Below, in pieces: positions 1 to 6,745 of a DNA stretch of 16,827 nucleotides; the stretch's first letter is position 1; each line of letters opens with the position of its first letter. The stretch comes from CAZCZR01 sp964503455 (GTDB taxonomy: Bacteria; Bacillota; Clostridia; UBA1381), in the NCBI GenBank assembly GCA_964503455.1, contig CAZCZR010000035.1, positions 1-16,827 on the forward strand. The letters run 5' to 3'. The position numbers and the translations under genes were made by a program. Below the pieces are notes generated by a model, which was not told the origin of the DNA, made no database searches, and worked only from the letters and a program-made list of their open reading frames with translations.

Positions 1-364
1 CGGCTTTGAGACCGTACTTCTTTCTTTCCTTCATTCTTGAATCTCTTGTAAGGAATCCTGCTGCCTTCAGAGTGGGTCTGAATGACTCTGCATCCACCTC
101 AAGGAGCGCTCTTGAAATGCCGTGGCGTATCGCACCTGCCTGACCTGTGAAACCGCCGCCCGATACGTTTACAATAACATCAAACTTATCGCCTGTCTTT
201 GTAAGAACCAACGGCTGACGTACTATCAGCTTAAGCGTTTCAAGTCCGAAATATTCATCTATTGTTCTGCCGTTTATTTTAATTTCACCGTTACCCGGCA
301 CAAGACGTACTCTTGCAACAGAGGACTTTCTTCTGCCTGTTCCGTAATATTGTTCTATAGCCAT
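1..364 (-). CDS. rpsI: 30S ribosomal protein S9 (partial, C-terminus outside window)
   Basis: Protein S9 of the small ribosomal subunit; its C-terminal tail reaches the P-site tRNA. The ATG at 362-364 follows an AAGGAGG site and opens MAIEQYYGTGRRKSSVARV, the usual S9 start. The conserved GGGFTGQAGAIRHGISRALL stretch and the late FLTRDSRMKERKKYG motif are both present. About 121 residues are in the window. The family is near 130 residues, so only the basic tail, ending typically in KR, is lost past the left edge. It lies 19 bp downstream of rplM in the same direction, the standard two-gene operon, and is presumably transcribed from the rplM promoter. No frameshift or odd residue is seen in the visible part. 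Confidence 0.97.
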   Translation of the reverse strand, partial: MAIEQYYGTGRRKSSVARVRLVPGNGEIKINGRTIDEYFGLETLKLIVRQPLVLTKTGDKFDVIVNVSGGGFTGQAGAIRHGISRALLEVDAESFRPTLKAAGFLTRDSRMKERKKYGLKA

Positions 365-383
365 AGTTTAAATCCTCCTTTGA

Positions 384-824
384 TTATTTGATTTCCTGTG
401 TCCATGCAACAGGCTTCTGCGCCTCGTGCTTATGGTCTGCACCCCTGTATACTCTAAGACGTGTAGCTGCCTTTCTTCCGATCGTTGTGTTCGGAAGCAT
501 TCCGTTTACAGCATACTCTATAGCCTTTTCGGGAGCCTCAACCATCAGCTTTGAGTACTTGATCTCCTTGATGCCGCCTACCCAGCCGGTATGATAATAA
601 CGCGACTTCTGCGTAAGCTTTGATCCCGTAAGAACAACCTTCTCCGCATTTATGATAATAACATGATCGCCGCAGTCAACATTAGGCGTGAATGTAGGCA
701 AATGCTTTCCTCTTAAAATGGCTGCTGCCTGAGCGGCAACGCGTCCTAACGGCTTGTCCGCCGCGTCAATGACATACCATTTTCTCTCAACTTCATTCGG
801 CTTCTGCAAATAGCTTGAATTCAT
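384..824 (-). CDS. rplM: 50S ribosomal protein L13
   Basis: Early-assembling protein L13 of the large ribosomal subunit. The start at 822-824 (MNSSYLQKP) is preferred because a GAAGGAGG site lies just upstream. An in-frame TTG at 840-842 would place that same site inside the coding region, so it is rejected. The product is 146 residues, normal for L13 (about 142-148). Family motifs seen are RKWYVIDAADKPLGRVA near residues 15-31, ILRGKH, the central VVLTGSKLTQKSRYYHTG segment, and GMLPNTTIGR with the closing VYRG.DHKHEAQKP. rpsI follows after 19 bp. A consensus promoter lies about 55 bp upstream. Confidence 0.98.
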   Translation of the reverse strand: MNSSYLQKPNEVERKWYVIDAADKPLGRVAAQAAAILRGKHLPTFTPNVDCGDHVIIINAEKVVLTGSKLTQKSRYYHTGWVGGIKEIKYSKLMVEAPEKAIEYAVNGMLPNTTIGRKAATRLRVYRGADHKHEAQKPVAWTQEIK

Positions 825-878
825 TGATGTTTCCTCCTTCAAATTTAATAACTTCGTTTTCTCAAACTCACGAGTGAT

Positions 879-930
879 ATTATAATACTTTTTTTTCCTC
901 TTGTCAATACCTTTTTAAAAGATTTTTTTC
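879..930 (-). promoter_or_regulatory. Sigma-A promoter of rplM-rpsI with UP-like element
   Basis: On the minus strand, TTGACA (902-907) and TATAAT (879-884) are both perfect matches, separated by exactly 17 bp. Directly upstream, 908-930 reads as an A-tract, then TCTTTT, then an A-tract, which resembles the UP element bound by the RNA polymerase alpha subunit. The predicted start near 872 gives a leader of about 48 nt, with no clear stable fold. A strong promoter of this kind fits a ribosomal protein operon. The elements are seen in the sequence; the activity is inferred. Confidence 0.88.
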
Positions 931-1007
931 TTAAAAGGCAAATTCTTTTATTTTCGTCGTTTTACTCTGTTTTACGCTTGTTTTCTCATTTTCTGTTTTA
1001 CTTTTTA

Positions 1008-2282
1008 TCAACCCGCCATTATAAACATCTTTGACACATTTCCGTATGAAAGGCTGTATTCCGGTATGGTGAACCATCCGCCCTGTCCGTTGCTTTTTTG
1101 GATATAAATATGATTGTTTCCGTCATCAAGCACAGGCTTTATACGGTCGCCCTGATAAAGAGGAAGTCCCGAGCCTGTAAAGGTCTGCTCTACCAGCCAG
1201 TACCCCCACTGATCGGAATGATACCACGATGACGGCACAACTGTATATGTGTCCTGCGGTACAAGGACAATATTGCCGTACTCGTTTATGCGATAGGTTG
1301 TGTATACGTCCCACATACCATTCGAATCGGTCTGTGTCTGAAGCGTTATGCTTCCGTCATCGTTTACTGTGAGCGGAAAGTCATCTGCATAGCCGAGCCA
1401 GAAATCCGGCTGTATCCGAGTTCCAAACCATTTATCCCATAAGTCGAAATTAAGCGCTTTCACTCCGCCATTCGAATATCTGAATATCTTTAACATCGGG
1501 TCAGCACTCTCGCACATTGTAAATACCGCTATTTCCTTGGCGTGATCATTGGGCATCATATCCATAAGATACACAGCCTCTATGTTATAGCCTACGCACC
1601 CTTTCAAGAAATCTCCCGTGGCTGCACCGTCTATTGTCAATGTCGCGGAGATCTCTCCGTATTTGCCTTCTCCGCCCGAATAAAACTGCACGCGCTCACT
1701 TTCGCCGTCACTGTCCATATCCTCCCAAAAGTCCATTGTGGGATTATATCCGTATGAAGTCGCATAATACAAGTTGCGGCATCTTTGAGTAAGCGGCGCA
1801 TAGTCGCACTGCGACAGTCCGTCTATCCATACCTTATACGCTCTTATATCGCCGTTCCATTCGCCTCTTCCGGCAAGCTCCGCCAGATCGTTCACCGGTA
1901 TAAGCGTATAGCCGTTAAGCGCATAGCTTTCAAGCGGTATGCCGTTATAATCAACGGTTATGTCCGTATCGTATATATCCGACATTTTCGTGCCTGAAGG
2001 CGCCGACGGCTTGTATACGTCCTTTCTGTAAAGCTGCGTAACATTCGGATCCCTCAATATATGCAGCGCTCTCGCGTTTGCGTCCCATTCAACGCTGAAG
2101 CCGTAATCCCGAAGATCCTCCGCAACGACCGCCATTTTTCCATCCACCGCATATGCGCTTATCGGGTAGTGATTTATATAGGTATCAATATCCGAATAAA
2201 GCGCTTCCTTTGCCGACACCGACACTGCTGCCGCCAATGCGCATACCGTTACAGCCGCAGCCGCAAATAATTTTTTCATCAT
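1008..2282 (-). CDS. Secreted protein with two copper-amine-oxidase-N-like (stalk) repeats
   Basis: A 424-residue exported protein of unknown function. The N-terminus MMKKLF, an Ala/Val-rich core and VSA-KEA give a clear signal peptide, probably cut near residue 24. Two related segments follow, about residues 29-77 and 101-152. Each has a pattern like IPLESYALNGYTLIPVNDL ending in W-x(7-8)-V/I, which resembles the copper amine oxidase N-terminal ('stalk') domain common in Clostridia surface proteins. Near residue 190 is DMDSDGESERV, an Asp-rich calcium-loop-like motif of the kind seen in FG-GAP/VCBS repeats. The last 60 residues look SH3-like, with GDRIKPV and GGWFTIPEYSL. The start has two adjacent ATGs behind GGAGG; the first is used. 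It sits 27 bp after folE with no terminator between, so it may be the last gene of the que operon. No catalytic motif was recognised. Confidence 0.8.
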   Translation of the reverse strand: MMKKLFAAAAVTVCALAAAVSVSAKEALYSDIDTYINHYPISAYAVDGKMAVVAEDLRDYGFSVEWDANARALHILRDPNVTQLYRKDVYKPSAPSGTKMSDIYDTDITVDYNGIPLESYALNGYTLIPVNDLAELAGRGEWNGDIRAYKVWIDGLSQCDYAPLTQRCRNLYYATSYGYNPTMDFWEDMDSDGESERVQFYSGGEGKYGEISATLTIDGAATGDFLKGCVGYNIEAVYLMDMMPNDHAKEIAVFTMCESADPMLKIFRYSNGGVKALNFDLWDKWFGTRIQPDFWLGYADDFPLTVNDDGSITLQTQTDSNGMWDVYTTYRINEYGNIVLVPQDTYTVVPSSWYHSDQWGYWLVEQTFTGSGLPLYQGDRIKPVLDDGNNHIYIQKSNGQGGWFTIPEYSLSYGNVSKMFIMAG

Positions 2283-2309
2283 CTTGTCCTCCTTTTCATC
2301 TTCGCCTTT

Positions 2310-2888
2310 TTATTCTCTCAACAGACTGTAAAATTCCTTTCGCAATTCATGGTCTGTATCAAACAATCCCCTTATAGCCGCGGTGCGCGTCTTGGCTCCG
2401 CGTGATTTTATACCGCGCGCCGTCATGCAGCTGTGCTCGCCCTCAACCACAACTATAACATCCTCGGTGCCAAGCACTTTCTGCATAATATACGCAATAT
2501 CGCTCCCCAACCGTTCCTGAAGCTGCAGCCGCTTCGCCGCCATATCGCATATGCGCGCGACTTTTGACAGTCCTATCACCTTTCCGTTCGGGATATATCC
2601 CACATGACAGTGCATATTATACATCAGCGCCATATGATGCTCGCAGTAGCTGAACACCTCTATATCCTTGACTATCACAAGGTCGTTGTTGTCCGTGTCA
2701 AAGCACTTGTTAAACATTTGCGCGATCTCATCGTTGGTGTAGCGCATACCTTCAAATACCTCGCTGTACATACGCGCCACACGCCCGGGAGTTTCGATAA
2801 GTCCGGGGCGGTTCGGATCATCGCCAAGCTCTGTGATGATCGTGCGGATCGCATCCTCTATTTTTTTATGATTAAAATCAGGTTTCAT
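2310..2888 (-). CDS. folE: GTP cyclohydrolase I
   Basis: Converts GTP to 7,8-dihydroneopterin triphosphate, the first step shared by tetrahydrofolate and queuosine synthesis, in the cytosol as a homodecamer. The start MKPDFNHKKI at 2886-2888 has an AAGGA site and gives 192 residues, matching the short bacterial form. An upstream in-frame extension would overlap the end of queE and is not needed. Motifs by residue: RPGLIETPGRVARMY 28-41, the YCEHHM zinc/active-site motif 81-86 with Cys82 and His85, VGYIPNGKVIGLSK 96-109, and EGEHSCMTARG 149-159 with the second zinc Cys154. It starts 20 bp after queE. Its place next to queD, queE, queC and queF assigns it mainly to queuosine precursor supply, though folate use is also possible. 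Confidence 0.96.
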   Translation of the reverse strand: MKPDFNHKKIEDAIRTIITELGDDPNRPGLIETPGRVARMYSEVFEGMRYTNDEIAQMFNKCFDTDNNDLVIVKDIEVFSYCEHHMALMYNMHCHVGYIPNGKVIGLSKVARICDMAAKRLQLQERLGSDIAYIMQKVLGTEDVIVVVEGEHSCMTARGIKSRGAKTRTAAIRGLFDTDHELRKEFYSLLRE

Positions 2889-2908
2889 TTCTTTTTTCCT
2901 TATACCGA

Positions 2909-3595
2909 TTACACTCCCCGTTTGTCCGGATCCCATACCGCCTTATGAAGCTGTATCTGAAATCTTACATCGGCAAACAGCGGCTCATTCATTATGATCT
3001 CTACCAAACGCTCATAGCTCATACGCCCGTACACCGCGCCCGCGTATACGTGCGGCATTTTATCGCGATAGTACGGCAGCAGCTCGGACATTACATACTT
3101 CATCCTGTCGATGTCCTCTTCCGAGCCGACTACAAATTTTATAACGTCCCTTTGCGTAAGCGCGAAAAAGCTCTCTCTTATCATTCTGTACGCCATGCCG
3201 CTGGACATAAGCTTGTAATCTATCGTAAAAAACAAGTTCTCCCGCGTGTCAAGCTCCGAAAGAGTGTCCCGTATATCGACTGCGCCGTTAGTTTCAACAT
3301 TGACCTCGTAGCCATCCTTTAAAAGACGGTTTATAAGCGCGGGAGCGTTTTTATACAAAAGCGGCTCCCCGCCCGTAAGCGTCACCCTCGAAAAACGAGG
3401 CTCAAGCTCAGAGCATATCTCCTCCAATGTCATTTCCCTGTATTTGCACGGCTCCGGCTCCCCGAACAGCGCATACGCCGTATCGCAATATTCACACCTC
3501 AAATTGCAGCCCGCAAGCCGTATGAAATTCACAGGCAGCCCCGTGCGTATGCCCTCGCCGTCAATACTTTGAAATATTTCAACTACTTTATACAT
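2909..3595 (-). CDS. queE: 7-carboxy-7-deazaguanine synthase (radical SAM)
   Basis: Ring contraction of 6-carboxy-5,6,7,8-tetrahydropterin to 7-carboxy-7-deazaguanine, by a radical S-adenosylmethionine enzyme that also needs Mg2+. The 228-residue product begins MYKVVEIFQSIDGEG, the typical QueE opening. The [4Fe-4S] motif is C30-x3-C34-x2-C37 (CNLRCEYCDT), and the SAM-contacting TGGEP motif is at 74-78. The ATG at 3593-3595 is chosen because it is 4 bp after the queD stop, with an AAGGA site inside the queD end. A longer in-frame reading reaching to 3730 would overlap queD and lacks family similarity. The spacing suggests translational coupling with queD. Confidence 0.96.
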   Translation of the reverse strand: MYKVVEIFQSIDGEGIRTGLPVNFIRLAGCNLRCEYCDTAYALFGEPEPCKYREMTLEEICSELEPRFSRVTLTGGEPLLYKNAPALINRLLKDGYEVNVETNGAVDIRDTLSELDTRENLFFTIDYKLMSSGMAYRMIRESFFALTQRDVIKFVVGSEEDIDRMKYVMSELLPYYRDKMPHVYAGAVYGRMSYERLVEIIMNEPLFADVRFQIQLHKAVWDPDKRGV

Positions 3596-3599
3596 TCTC

Positions 3600-3935
3600 T
3601 CAGTCCTTATAGTAAGAAGCGATATTATTTTCGCTCTCCTGTACGTCCACTCTGTAGCAATACGGAGCAAGGCTGTCGCAGATATACCTCGCCATATTTT
3701 CCGCCGTCGGATTAAAGTCAACAGCGTCATTTATTATCTTATGGTCGAACTTATCGCTGATGACCCTCTTGATATGAGTAAAATCCATTACCATTCCGTT
3801 CTTATCAAGCGTTTCGCTCCTTAAATATACGTCTATTATCCAGTTATGCCCGTGGAGATTTGAGCATTTTGACTCATAATCAAGCTCCAGACGGTGTGCT
3901 GCCGATACTTCAAGACGCTTCCTTACTTCGTACAT
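3600..3935 (-). CDS. queD: 6-carboxy-5,6,7,8-tetrahydropterin synthase
   Basis: Converts dihydroneopterin triphosphate to 6-carboxytetrahydropterin, the substrate of QueE. At 111 residues it is slightly shorter than the usual 118-125. The zinc ligands are visible as His14 (SAAHRL) and His28/His30 (LHGHNW), the catalytic Cys is Cys24 (KCSNLHGH), and the Asp-His pair is in FDHKIIND at 63-70. The C-terminal QESENN carries the expected Glu that holds the pterin. The start at 3933-3935 has a GAGGGG site about 6 nt upstream. It is separated from queC by 74 bp, the only wide gap in this operon, filled by a phased repeat described separately. It is 4 bp ahead of queE. Confidence 0.95.
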   Translation of the reverse strand: MYEVRKRLEVSAAHRLELDYESKCSNLHGHNWIIDVYLRSETLDKNGMVMDFTHIKRVISDKFDHKIINDAVDFNPTAENMARYICDSLAPYCYRVDVQESENNIASYYKD

Positions 3936-3960
3936 TTTTTGCCCCTCTTTCGCAAATTTT

Positions 3961-4023
3961 GTGTCCCGTATTTTGGTTTATGTGTCCCTTTATTAAAATT
4001 TAGCGTCCCCTATTTTCTTTCTT
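3961..4023. repeat. Three tandem degenerate 21-bp units between queC and queD
   Basis: On the plus strand three units start at 3961, 3982 and 4003, exactly 21 bp apart. Their heads are GTGTCCCGTATTTT, GTGTCCCTTTATTA and GCGTCCCCTATTTT, each followed by an AT-rich tail. On the coding strand the shared core is GGGAC(A/G)C. The third unit contains the queC stop codon (4010-4012), so the array abuts and slightly enters queC. A weaker CCCCT block at 3942-3946 may be a decayed fourth unit. Elsewhere in this operon genes are 4-27 bp apart. The period is two turns of the helix. Function is unknown. Confidence 0.75.
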
Positions 4024-4678
4024 TAGAAGCGAGATACGTTTCAAGACCGCGTCGGCGCAGCTTGCAGGCGGGACAATGACCGCAGCCGTCACCCCTGATG
4101 CCGTTATAACAGGTCAGCGTTTCATTTTTGATAATATCAAGCACTCCAAGCTCATCCGCAAGCTTCCATGTCGCCGCCTTATCTATCCACATAAGCGGCG
4201 TATGAATGACAAAATTATAGTCCATAGCCAGATTAAGCGTTACGTTTAGCGATTTCACAAAAATATCCCTGCAGTCGGGATAGCCGGAAAAGTCCGTCTC
4301 GCATACGCCGGTCACAAGATCGGTTATGCCGTGAGTTTTTGCGTATATGGCGGCATAAGAGAGAAACAGCAGGTTTCTTCCCTCCACAAAAGTATTTGGC
4401 GGCGCGCCCTCCGGTTTTGACTCGTCAACCTCTATGTCATCACGGGTCAAAGCGTTTGCCGAAAGCTGATTTATTATCGGCGTGGGGATCACTTCAAAAT
4501 GTATGCCTGTCTTTGTGCATATCTCAGCCGCACATTCAAGCTCCGCCTTATGACGCTGCCCGTAATCAAAGCCGACGGCGCTTACATTTTCCTTACCGTA
4601 TTTTTCTATTGCCCAGAACATACACGTCGTGCTGTCCTGCCCTCCGGAAAGCACTACAAGCGCTTTTTTATTATTCAT
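4010..4678 (-). CDS. queC: 7-cyano-7-deazaguanine (preQ0) synthase
   Basis: ATP-dependent conversion of 7-carboxy-7-deazaguanine plus ammonia to preQ0. The 222-residue protein has the N-type ATP pyrophosphatase P-loop SGGQDS at 11-16, followed by the DYGQRH motif at 38-43 and the FVEGRNLLFLS segment at 97-107. The structural zinc is bound by Cys190, Cys199, Cys202 and Cys205 (GCGHCPAC), with the LRRRG motif after. The start at 4676-4678 follows a GGGG site, 15 bp after the queF stop. The last three residues and the TAG stop lie within or beside the 21-bp repeat array, so the extreme C-terminus may have been reshaped by it. The length is normal for the family. Confidence 0.97.
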   Translation of the reverse strand: MNNKKALVVLSGGQDSTTCMFWAIEKYGKENVSAVGFDYGQRHKAELECAAEICTKTGIHFEVIPTPIINQLSANALTRDDIEVDESKPEGAPPNTFVEGRNLLFLSYAAIYAKTHGITDLVTGVCETDFSGYPDCRDIFVKSLNVTLNLAMDYNFVIHTPLMWIDKAATWKLADELGVLDIIKNETLTCYNGIRGDGCGHCPACKLRRRGLETYLASKERK

Positions 4679-4693
4679 TCTTATTCCCCATTT

Positions 4694-5170
4694 CTAATTC
4701 ATGTCAAGACTTTCAAACAGTCTGTTTTCGGCTATGCGTTCGTATTTTGTTCCCGCCTCGCCGTAATTTGCGAAGGGATATATCGCAATGCCTCCTCTCG
4801 GCGTAAATATACCCTTCACCTCAAGATATTTCGGCTTCATAAGGCGGACAAGATCCTTCATTATGATATTAACGCAGTCCTCATGGAAGTCGCCCTGATT
4901 TCTGAAGCTGAAAAGGTACAGCTTCAGCGATTTGCTTTCCACCATAAGCCTGTTCGGTATATAATTTATAATTATCTTCGCAAAATCCGGCTGTCCCGTT
5001 ATCGGACACAGAGATGTAAATTCAGGGCAGTTGAACGTTACCATATAGTCGTTGTCCGGATGCTTGTTCACAAAGGTTTCCAATATCTCCGGCGAATATT
5101 TATCGGAATATCGGGTGTTTTTGTTACCGAGCAGAGTCAGGCCCTGCTTCTCGGAATCGGTTCTCGGCAT
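4694..5170 (-). CDS. queF: NADPH-dependent preQ0 reductase
   Basis: Reduces the nitrile of preQ0 to the aminomethyl group of preQ1 with two NADPH, the last step before insertion into tRNA. At 158 residues it is the short, unimodular (YkvM-type) form with a single tunnel-fold domain. The catalytic Cys55 is in FTSLCPITGQPDF, which also carries Asp62. Glu78 lies in the VESKSLKLY motif (77-85) that marks QueF among tunnel-fold enzymes, and His96-Glu97 is in GDFHED. The start at 5168-5170 has a GGGAG site. It begins 14 bp after tyrA and ends 15 bp before queC. Confidence 0.97.
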   Translation of the reverse strand: MPRTDSEKQGLTLLGNKNTRYSDKYSPEILETFVNKHPDNDYMVTFNCPEFTSLCPITGQPDFAKIIINYIPNRLMVESKSLKLYLFSFRNQGDFHEDCVNIIMKDLVRLMKPKYLEVKGIFTPRGGIAIYPFANYGEAGTKYERIAENRLFESLDMN

Positions 5171-5184
5171 TTTTTATTTCTCCC

Positions 5185-6030
5185 TTAATTTTTTTCTTCA
5201 AGCCATTTAAGCTTCTGCGCACACGCGTGTTTCATTATATTTTCAAGCTCTTCCCTTTCCTCGTTTTCAACGGCGGCGGCGATTTTTTCAAGACTTGACT
5301 CCATCTCATGTATGCGCTTGACAAGCTCGGTCTTGTTTTCTATGAACAGCTCGCTCCACATGACCTCGTTTATCTTCGCTATCCTCGTGCAGTCGCGAAG
5401 CGAACCCGCGCTGAAATAGGTTGATCTTTCGATCATGGGATTGTCGCAAAGCGCCACCGCCACAACGTGCATAAGCTGCGATGTGTAGGCTATTATAGAA
5501 TCATGCTCCGCCGGAGTCGTCGTAACAACGTGCTTGCAGCCTATATACTCCGCCAGCTCGCGTATAAGAGCTATGCTTGCGGGTTTATTCTTTGCCGTCG
5601 GAGTTATAAGAAATGAAGCGTTCTCAAAAAGCGTGTCCGTCGATGACTGATAGCCGCCGACCTCTCTTCCCGCCATGGGATGCGCTCCCACAAAATCCAC
5701 TGTCGAAGGCAGTATTTTCGCCAGTCCGTCTATCATAAACCGCTTAACGCCCGACACATCCGTCATGACAGCGCCGTCCTTGATGCGTCCGACATTTTCC
5801 CGCACCATGTCAATGTTCAGCTGCGGATACAGACACAATATTATAAGATCCGCGCCGTCCATGGCATCGCCCGCATTTTGGTATCCCTCGTCTATCACGC
5901 CGTCGCGCTTCGCAAGCTCCAGCGGCTCTTTTGAGCGGTTGTACGCCCTGACTGTGCAGTCATGAAAGCCTCTCAGCCTTCTCGCTATGGAGCCGCCGAT
6001 GAGTCCGAGACCTATTATCGCTATATTCAT
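5185..6030 (-). CDS. tyrA: Prephenate dehydrogenase (tyrosine biosynthesis)
   Basis: NAD-linked oxidative decarboxylation of prephenate to 4-hydroxyphenylpyruvate, the precursor of tyrosine. The Rossmann dinucleotide motif GLGLIGGSIARRL is at 7-19. The prephenate-binding GAHPMAGREVGGY is at 115-127 with His117, and TSQLMH ends at the second conserved His188. The 281-residue length is the core two-domain form without the C-terminal ACT domain present in Bacillus TyrA, so feedback control by tyrosine through ACT is not expected. The start at 6028-6030 has an AAAGGA site, 19 bp after the SLOG gene. queF follows after 14 bp. No other shikimate or aromatic gene is next to it. An arogenate preference cannot be excluded from sequence. 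Confidence 0.93.
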   Translation of the reverse strand: MNIAIIGLGLIGGSIARRLRGFHDCTVRAYNRSKEPLELAKRDGVIDEGYQNAGDAMDGADLIILCLYPQLNIDMVRENVGRIKDGAVMTDVSGVKRFMIDGLAKILPSTVDFVGAHPMAGREVGGYQSSTDTLFENASFLITPTAKNKPASIALIRELAEYIGCKHVVTTTPAEHDSIIAYTSQLMHVVAVALCDNPMIERSTYFSAGSLRDCTRIAKINEVMWSELFIENKTELVKRIHEMESSLEKIAAAVENEEREELENIMKHACAQKLKWLEEKN

Positions 6031-6049
6031 ATCGTATTTTCCTTTCGTT

Positions 6050-6595
6050 TTAATTCTCTGTGCCGCCGTAAAATAACATATTCGCCAGATTTATTACGCT
6101 GCAGCCCGCTTTTTCGGCATAACGCAGTGTTGAATATGTACCGCCGACGGGCTCTGTGCAGTAGGCTATACAGTGCGCCGCTTCATCCGCCATGGCGTGA
6201 TTCCTTATATGAAACGCGATTTTCGTATACGATGCACACGCGAAAGAGTAGCCGTCCGCTTCACGCATAGTGCGCTCCCACAGTGCCTTTGACGCCTTAT
6301 CAAAATATTTCGGCTGATCCATATAAGGATAGTACATATAGAGCTTCACTTCCGGCATCCGCGCCTTCAGATCCAGCACGATCTCCGCCGCAAGCAGATC
6401 AAATCCGGCGGCGCCGCCGTTTAAAAAAATAAAAGCGCCCGACTCTATCATTTTAAGTATCTCCGATTTGAGCAGCCTTTTGATTGACGGCAGCTCCTTT
6501 TCCGGCAGAAATCTGTGTCCCGTAAAGAAACACTTGTTTTCCCTGCCCGCGCAGTCACCCAACAAGCCCTCTATCTTTTCCATATAATCTATCAT
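6050..6595 (-). CDS. SLOG-fold protein, YpsA/DUF1273-like
   Basis: A 181-residue soluble protein of the SLOG superfamily (SMF/DprA-LOG), which are Rossmann-like folds that bind or cleave nucleotide-derived ligands. The marks are CFFTGHRF at 22-29, the Gly-rich FLNGGAAGFDLLAAE at 57-71, and EPVGGTYSTLRYAEKAG at 148-164, the two phosphate-binding glycine loops of the fold. The pattern is close to the DUF1273/YpsA branch. The exact role of that branch is not settled. The start at 6593-6595 is used because AAGGGG lies about 11 nt upstream; a second Met at residue 5 has no site of its own. It is the first gene behind a strong promoter and is followed after 19 bp by tyrA. Confidence 0.85.
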   Translation of the reverse strand: MIDYMEKIEGLLGDCAGRENKCFFTGHRFLPEKELPSIKRLLKSEILKMIESGAFIFLNGGAAGFDLLAAEIVLDLKARMPEVKLYMYYPYMDQPKYFDKASKALWERTMREADGYSFACASYTKIAFHIRNHAMADEAAHCIAYCTEPVGGTYSTLRYAEKAGCSVINLANMLFYGGTEN

Positions 6596-6636
6596 TGCCG
6601 CCGTACCCCTTTTGGTATGTCACCGTTTATTTGTAT

Positions 6637-6665
6637 ATTATATCATATCACGCCGCAAATATCAA
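6637..6665 (-). promoter_or_regulatory. Sigma-A promoter of the SLOG-tyrA-que operon
   Basis: The minus strand has TTGATA (6660-6665), a 17-bp spacer and TATAAT (6637-6642). A TG one base before the -10 makes it an extended -10 promoter. The predicted start near 6630 leaves a leader of only about 35 nt, too short for a preQ1 riboswitch ahead of the first gene. No other equally good promoter was found inside the operon, which supports one long transcript. Confidence 0.85.
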
Positions 6666-6691
6666 TACGGAATTGCGCTGTTTTTTCCGTA

Positions 6692-6725
6692 AACGAAAAC
6701 AAACAAGGACTGTATGCCCTTGCTT
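6692..6725 (-). terminator. Rho-independent terminator after aconitase
   Basis: On the minus strand AAGCAAGG pairs with CCTTGTTT across a 9-nt loop (8 pairs with one G-U), and the second arm runs into a T-rich tail, TTTGTTTTCG. It begins about 20 bp after the aconitase stop and lies upstream of the SLOG promoter, where a terminator is expected. The stem is only moderately GC-rich, so strength is uncertain. Confidence 0.6.
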
Positions 6726-6745
6726 ATTTTCATATCTTATTGTTA

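Noticed and set aside
824..878. L13-type autoregulatory leader ahead of rplM
   Set aside because: The leader is only about 48 nt, and I see no convincing multi-stem fold; I cannot match it to the known leader from sequence alone.
910..938. CCTTTT...AAAAGG inverted repeat as a terminator for the secreted-protein gene
   Set aside because: Very low GC, interrupted stem, no T-run on the needed strand; the sequence fits better as the UP-like element of rplM.
959..1001. GTTTTAC repeated three times (959, 969, 995)
   Set aside because: Irregular spacing in simple T-rich DNA; two copies extend to TCTGTTTTAC, but this is likely low-complexity drift.
3264..3274. GTGTCCCGTAT inside queE, also GTGTCCCGTA at 6515-6524 and GTGTCCCG at 10037-10044, matching the head of the 21-bp repeat
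   Set aside because: The first two are explained by coding sequence (the second encodes the TGHR motif of the SLOG gene) and the third is only 8 bp; none is phased.
4499..5188. 229-codon open reading on the plus strand
   Set aside because: It lies antisense over queF and part of queC, both of which have clear family motifs. Its product shows no family likeness and no ribosome site.
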